From contig NZ_VDYR01000001.1 in assembly GCF_006346325.1 (NCBI RefSeq), positions 1,550,001 through 1,614,000 on the forward strand: DNA of 64,000 nucleotides, given 5' to 3'. Made by a program: the position numbers and the translations under genes. Each line of letters starts with the position of its first letter. Position 1 is the first letter of the stretch. The notes under the pieces were generated by a model, which saw only the letters and a program-made list of their open reading frames with translations, had not been told where the DNA came from and ran no database searches. Positions 60,815-64,000 of this stretch are shown here, piece after piece. This stretch comes from Sphingomonas japonica. Lineage in GTDB: Bacteria; Pseudomonadota; Alphaproteobacteria; Sphingomonadales; Sphingomonadaceae.

Positions 60815-62247
60815 TTCACATCCCCTTCGCCGGGCTGGCCAAGTTCGAAATCGGACACCGGCCGTAAGCGCGGATCATTGGCGTCGTAAAGCAACGCGCC
60901 GTCGATCCAGACGCGTTCGGGGCGGGTATAGACGCTGAACGGATCGCCGTTCCACAGCACGACATCGGCCATCTTGCCAGGCTTGAGGCTGCCGGTCTGT
61001 GCTTCGATGCCCAGCGCGCGCGCCGGGTTGATCGCCAGCCAGCGCCACGCCTGTTGTTTCGTCATGGCCATCCCGGCGCGATTGGCGGCGGCAAGCACCT
61101 TGGCCACTTCCTGGTTCAAGCGCTGGATACCGTTGGCGTCGTCGGAATGGATCATCGCGCACGCGCCCTCCTTTTCGAGGATGGCGAGATTCTCGGTGAT
61201 CGCGTCGTAGCTTTCCATCTTGAAGCCGTACCAGTCGGCCCACACCGCCGAGCACACGCCGTTGGCCTTCAAAAGGTCCGCGATCTTGTAGCTTTCGACG
61301 GCGTGGTGGAAGGCGGTGACCTTGTAGCCGAACTCCTTGGCCATATCCATGACGACCGCCATCTCGTCGGCGCGATAGCAGTGGTTGTGGACGAGGATGT
61401 CGCCCGCCAGCACGCCGCGCAGCGTGTCCATGCCGATGTCGCGCGATGGGGCGCTGCCCTCGCCATCCTCTTCATATTTGTCCCATTTGGACTTGTATTC
61501 CTGTGCCTTGGCCCAGGTCGCGCGATCGACCGCGACATTGCCCATCCGCGTCGAGGGCTGGCGTCCCTTGCTGCCATAGACGCGCTTGGGATTCTCGCCG
61601 CACGCCATCTTGAGGCCGTACGGCGCGCCGGGGAACTTCATGCCCTGCATCGTGCGCGCATAGACGTTCTTGAGCGTCACCGAGCGTCCGCCCATCAGGT
61701 TCGCCGACCCCGGCAGGATCTGAAGCGTCGTCACGCCGCCATTGGTCAGCGCGCGCGCGAAGCCGGGATCCTGCGGCCAGACGCTGTGCTCGGCCCAGAC
61801 ATCGGCGGTGATCGGCGAGGTCGCTTCGTTACCGTCGGACAGCGCATCGACGCCGGGCGACGGATAGTCGCCGAGATGACTGTGGACGTCGATGATACCG
61901 GGCGTCACCCATTTGCCCTGGCCGTCGATCACGTCGGCACCGTCGGCGGCGATCGCCTGGCCCACCTCGACGATGCGGCCGTCGCGGAACAGCACCGCGC
62001 CGTTGTCGATGCGCGCGCCCTCGCCATCGAGGATGGTGACGTTGGTGATCAGTGTGGGACGGCCCGGATAGGGCTTGTAGGTCGAGGGATAGGGATTGCG
62101 ATCGTAGCGGCGATCCGCGGCGTCGCTGCTCGATGAACGCGCGTCGGTGGTAGCTCCTGCGCTGGCGGAGGCAGGCTCAACGTCGCTGGTGGCGCACCCG
62201 GCCAATGCTGCGGCAAAAGCCGCGAACAACATGCAATTTCGGATCAC
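60811..62247 (-). CDS. Amidohydrolase lipoprotein with intact metal site
   Basis: A 478-residue predicted lipoprotein (leader MIRNCMLFAAFAAALAGC, lipobox LAGC). Metal ligands are present: His122 and His124 in IIDVHSHLG, then HNHC, FHHAVES and the final Asp in MIHSDDANG. The C-terminal composite domain has GSLKPGKMADVVLWNGDPF. It belongs to the imidazolonepropionase-like/secreted prolidase-type amidohydrolases of proteobacteria. It is translated just ahead of the ligand-less paralogue, so the two may form a complex. Substrate unknown. Confidence 0.9.
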   Translation of the reverse strand: MIRNCMLFAAFAAALAGCATSDVEPASASAGATTDARSSSSDAADRRYDRNPYPSTYKPYPGRPTLITNVTILDGEGARIDNGAVLFRDGRIVEVGQAIAADGADVIDGQGKWVTPGIIDVHSHLGDYPSPGVDALSDGNEATSPITADVWAEHSVWPQDPGFARALTNGGVTTLQILPGSANLMGGRSVTLKNVYARTMQGMKFPGAPYGLKMACGENPKRVYGSKGRQPSTRMGNVAVDRATWAKAQEYKSKWDKYEEDGEGSAPSRDIGMDTLRGVLAGDILVHNHCYRADEMAVVMDMAKEFGYKVTAFHHAVESYKIADLLKANGVCSAVWADWYGFKMESYDAITENLAILEKEGACAMIHSDDANGIQRLNQEVAKVLAAANRAGMAMTKQQAWRWLAINPARALGIEAQTGSLKPGKMADVVLWNGDPFSVYTRPERVWIDGALLYDANDPRLRPVSDFELGQPGEGDVK

Positions 62248-62310
62248 CCTGTCCCCCGATCGATTCGCCCCGATCCTACCCGGTGCAAGCGACGGCGCAA
62301 TCGACGATCA

Positions 62311-62380
62311 CATGTCCTTGCGTCAGGGGTGCTTGACATGGCAATGCGTCCATGACATTTGGTCATGGAAACATGACATG
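62311..62380. promoter_or_regulatory. Cluster of CATGAC/GTCATG sites with candidate promoter
   Basis: CATGAC-ATTTG-GTCATG (62351-62367) is a perfect inverted repeat, followed by a third copy CATGACATG (62372-62380). CATGTC (62311) and GACATG (62335) make another pair. TTGACA (62333-62338) could serve as a -35 element. The XRE gene starts 9 bp after the last copy, so autoregulation is likely. Confidence 0.6.
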
Positions 62381-62388
62381 ATGAGATA

Positions 62389-62598
62389 GTGGAAAACCGG
62401 CTGAAGATACTGCGCGCCGAGCGCGACTGGAGCCAGGCCGAGCTGGGCGGGCATCTCGGCGTGTCGCGCCAGGCGGTTAACGCGATCGAGACGGGAAAAT
62501 ACGATCCGTCGCTGCCGCTCGCTTTCCGCATCGCGCGCTTGTTCGGTCAGCCGATCGAGGAGATTTTCGATGATGGGGGCAGCGATGGAACGGCCTGA
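62389..62598 (+). CDS. Small XRE-family transcriptional regulator
   Basis: A 69-residue single-domain helix-turn-helix protein (LKILRAERDWSQAELGGHLGVSRQAVNAIETGKYDPSL), of the short YozG-like group. It begins with GTG. The last 29 bases overlap the next gene. These pairs of a short XRE protein and a membrane protein occur widely; the repeats just upstream are its probable binding sites. Confidence 0.9.
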   Translation: MENRLKILRAERDWSQAELGGHLGVSRQAVNAIETGKYDPSLPLAFRIARLFGQPIEEIFDDGGSDGTA

Positions 62599-63007
62599 AG
62601 TCAGCGATGGCGAGCGCGCATTCATCGCCAAGCGACGGCGGTTGCGGATCATCATCGGCGCGCTGCTCGGGCTTGGCCTCGTATTGGGCATCGCCACGGG
62701 GATCGACAGCGCGCGGATCGGCAGCGGCGGCGCGATCTCGCCGGGTGTAGCGGTGATTGGGGTGATCGTGATGCTGGCAGGGGTGCTTGGCGGATCCTGG
62801 TTCTATTTCCGCGAGATCGACGAACTCGACCTGCGCGACAACCTGATCGCGGCGACCGTCGGCCTGTATTTCTACGCGCTGGTCTATCCCTGCTGGTACG
62901 CCTTGTCGCGCGGCGGGATCGCGCCGAAGACGAATCCCGAGATGATTTTCGTCGCGACGCTGGTCGTCGTCACCCTGACCTATTTCTGGAAGCGCTGGCG
63001 ACCGTGA
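62570..63007 (+). CDS. Four-helix membrane protein of unknown function
   Basis: A 145-residue inner-membrane protein with four hydrophobic segments (LRIIIGALLGLGLVLGIAT, VAVIGVIVMLAGVLGGSWFY, LIAATVGLYFYALVYPCW, MIFVATLVVVTLTYFW). The ATG at 62570 has GAGGAG seven bases upstream, inside the regulator gene. Coupled to the XRE regulator. I do not recognise a named family. Confidence 0.75.
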   Translation: MMGAAMERPEVSDGERAFIAKRRRLRIIIGALLGLGLVLGIATGIDSARIGSGGAISPGVAVIGVIVMLAGVLGGSWFYFREIDELDLRDNLIAATVGLYFYALVYPCWYALSRGGIAPKTNPEMIFVATLVVVTLTYFWKRWRP

Positions 63008-63033
63008 TCGCAGCCATTCGAAAGGAAGCTGAC

Positions 63034-63945
63034 ATGAAGACGTTCTTGCTGACCGCCTTTGCCGCGCTCGCGCTGGCCGGACCGCCCGCCGCGATCGCGC
63101 AAACCGCGCCCGCGCCGACACCGGCCCCGGCGGCCGTCGATGCCGATCCTGCCCTGTGGGTAGTCAAGGACGACGACACGACGATCTATCTGTTCGGCAC
63201 CGTCCATGTGCTCAAGCCCGGCTTGAGCTGGTTCGACGAGGGGGTGAAAAAGGCATTCGACGCGAGCGATCAACTGGTGCTCGAAATGGTGCCGCCGCCC
63301 GATGCCGTAGCGGGCCCGGCGATGATGAAGATCGCCAGCAACCCGACCGGGCCCGCGCTGAGCGACAAACTCCCCGCCGACCTCAAGGCGAAATATGAAA
63401 AGGCGATGACCGACAACGGCGTACCGGTCGCTGCGTTCGAGCGGATGGATCCATGGTTCCCGGGCCTCATGCTGTCGCTTATCCCGCTGCAGAAGCTGGG
63501 CTATTCCCCCGACACCGGGGCCGAGCGCGTGCTGATGAAGGCAGCCGAGGCGGCCAACAAGCCGATCTCGGGCGTCGAGACGTTCGACGAGCAGCTGGGC
63601 TTTTTCGACACGCTACCCGAACCCGCGCAGATCGGCTTCCTGCGCTCGACGATCGATAGCCTGCCGCGCGTGCAAAGCGTGTTCGATTCGATGGTCGTTC
63701 ACTGGAGCGCGGGCGATCCCGACGCCCTGGGCAAGGTGATGAACGAGGAACTGCGCGAGACGCCCGAGGTCGGCAAAGTGCTGTTGTCCGATCGCAACGC
63801 GCGCTGGGCCGACTGGATCGACACGCGGCTCGACACGCCGGGCAAGGTGTTCATGGCGGTCGGCGCGGGGCATCTTGCCGGACCGGATTCGGTGCAGGTG
63901 TGGCTCGGCAAGCGCGACCTGAAAGCGACCCGGGTCGCCTATTGA
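63034..63945 (+). CDS. TraB/GumN family protein
   Basis: A 303-residue exported protein (signal peptide to about residue 22, PPAAIAQ) of the TraB/PrgY/GumN family, an EreA-like fold with proposed metalloprotease activity. The two glycine-histidine motifs are LFGTVHVLKPG near the start and VGAGHLAGPDSV near the end. It starts 27 bp after the membrane-protein gene, with AGGAAG upstream. Role unknown; the GumN name comes from xanthan clusters, of which none is present. Confidence 0.85.
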   Translation: MKTFLLTAFAALALAGPPAAIAQTAPAPTPAPAAVDADPALWVVKDDDTTIYLFGTVHVLKPGLSWFDEGVKKAFDASDQLVLEMVPPPDAVAGPAMMKIASNPTGPALSDKLPADLKAKYEKAMTDNGVPVAAFERMDPWFPGLMLSLIPLQKLGYSPDTGAERVLMKAAEAANKPISGVETFDEQLGFFDTLPEPAQIGFLRSTIDSLPRVQSVFDSMVVHWSAGDPDALGKVMNEELRETPEVGKVLLSDRNARWADWIDTRLDTPGKVFMAVGAGHLAGPDSVQVWLGKRDLKATRVAY

Positions 63946-63962
63946 GCGGTCAGGCGAAGCGG

Positions 63963-63983
63963 CCCGGAGCGTAGGGCTCCGGG
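63963..63983 (+). terminator. Possible terminator hairpin after the TraB/GumN gene
   Basis: CCCGGAGC and GCTCCGGG form an 8-bp perfect stem with a five-base loop. Only TCAAT follows, so termination would be weak. Confidence 0.35.
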
Positions 63984-64000
63984 TCAATATGCGCGACCGG

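Overview
The window is a GC-rich (roughly two-thirds G+C by eye), densely coded alphaproteobacterial chromosome segment, most likely from a sphingomonad (Sphingomonas or a close relative). The evidence is the gene content: a SapC-family protein, paired catalytic and non-catalytic M16 peptidases, DUF4893, large TonB-dependent receptors beside glycoside hydrolases, a yajC-secD-secF-Mth938 cluster, and glycine-zipper 17 kDa-type envelope proteins. I see no insertion sequence, CRISPR array or rRNA operon. About 60 protein genes, one tRNA and several regulatory sites can be supported.

Layout. 0-10 kb: a leftward set (FAD-linked 2-hydroxyacid oxidoreductase, SapC, cytochrome b561), small envelope proteins, a DEAD-box RNA helicase with DUF1289, a GH43 arabinofuranosidase-type enzyme, a three-gene operon (SRPBCC protein, zinc alcohol dehydrogenase, SDR) and an L,D-transpeptidase. 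10-11.7 kb: rplJ-rplL behind a structured leader and ending at a strong terminator. 11.7-17.2 kb: DUF2254 protein, an M16 peptidase pair and a proline-rich membrane protein. 17.3-23.7 kb: a phenylacetate island with a TetR regulator (PaaR type), paaABCDE (ring epoxidase) leftward and paaZ rightward, and a long palindrome in the paaA/paaZ gap; paaF-K are absent.

24.2-40.5 kb is a galactoside/galactonate utilisation region: periplasmic alpha-galactosidase (GH36), TonB-dependent receptor, aldose 1-epimerase, then a leftward AraFGH-type sugar ABC transporter, D-galactonate dehydratase (DgoD) and an SDR, divergent from a GntR/FadR-family regulator, followed by a penicillin-acylase-like enzyme divergent from an M24-family protein. 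An AT-rich motif built around TATCATAT recurs in the promoter regions of these units and is a candidate GntR operator. The inferred route is outer-membrane uptake of an alpha-galactoside, periplasmic cleavage, ABC import of galactose, oxidation to galactonate and dehydration to 2-keto-3-deoxygalactonate.

40.5-53.4 kb is mostly housekeeping: CinA-type protein, methionine aminopeptidase, M20 amidohydrolase, Bax-inhibitor-1 protein, ThpR, a predicted lipoprotein methyltransferase, two tandem glycine-zipper proteins, OsmC, a glycosyltransferase, Mth938-secF-secD-yajC and tRNA-Pro(GGG). A gap of about 0.9 kb (46.6-47.5 kb) holds a strong leftward terminator with no recognisable gene feeding it. 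53.5-54.6 kb is an isolated endolysin (GH108) plus holin module. 54.6-59.3 kb is a TonB-dependent receptor with a GH144-like glucanase lipoprotein and a LacI-type operator upstream. 59.5-64 kb holds two tandem amidohydrolases (one without its metal ligands), a small XRE regulator with a membrane protein behind repeated GTCATG/CATGAC sites, and a TraB/GumN protein.
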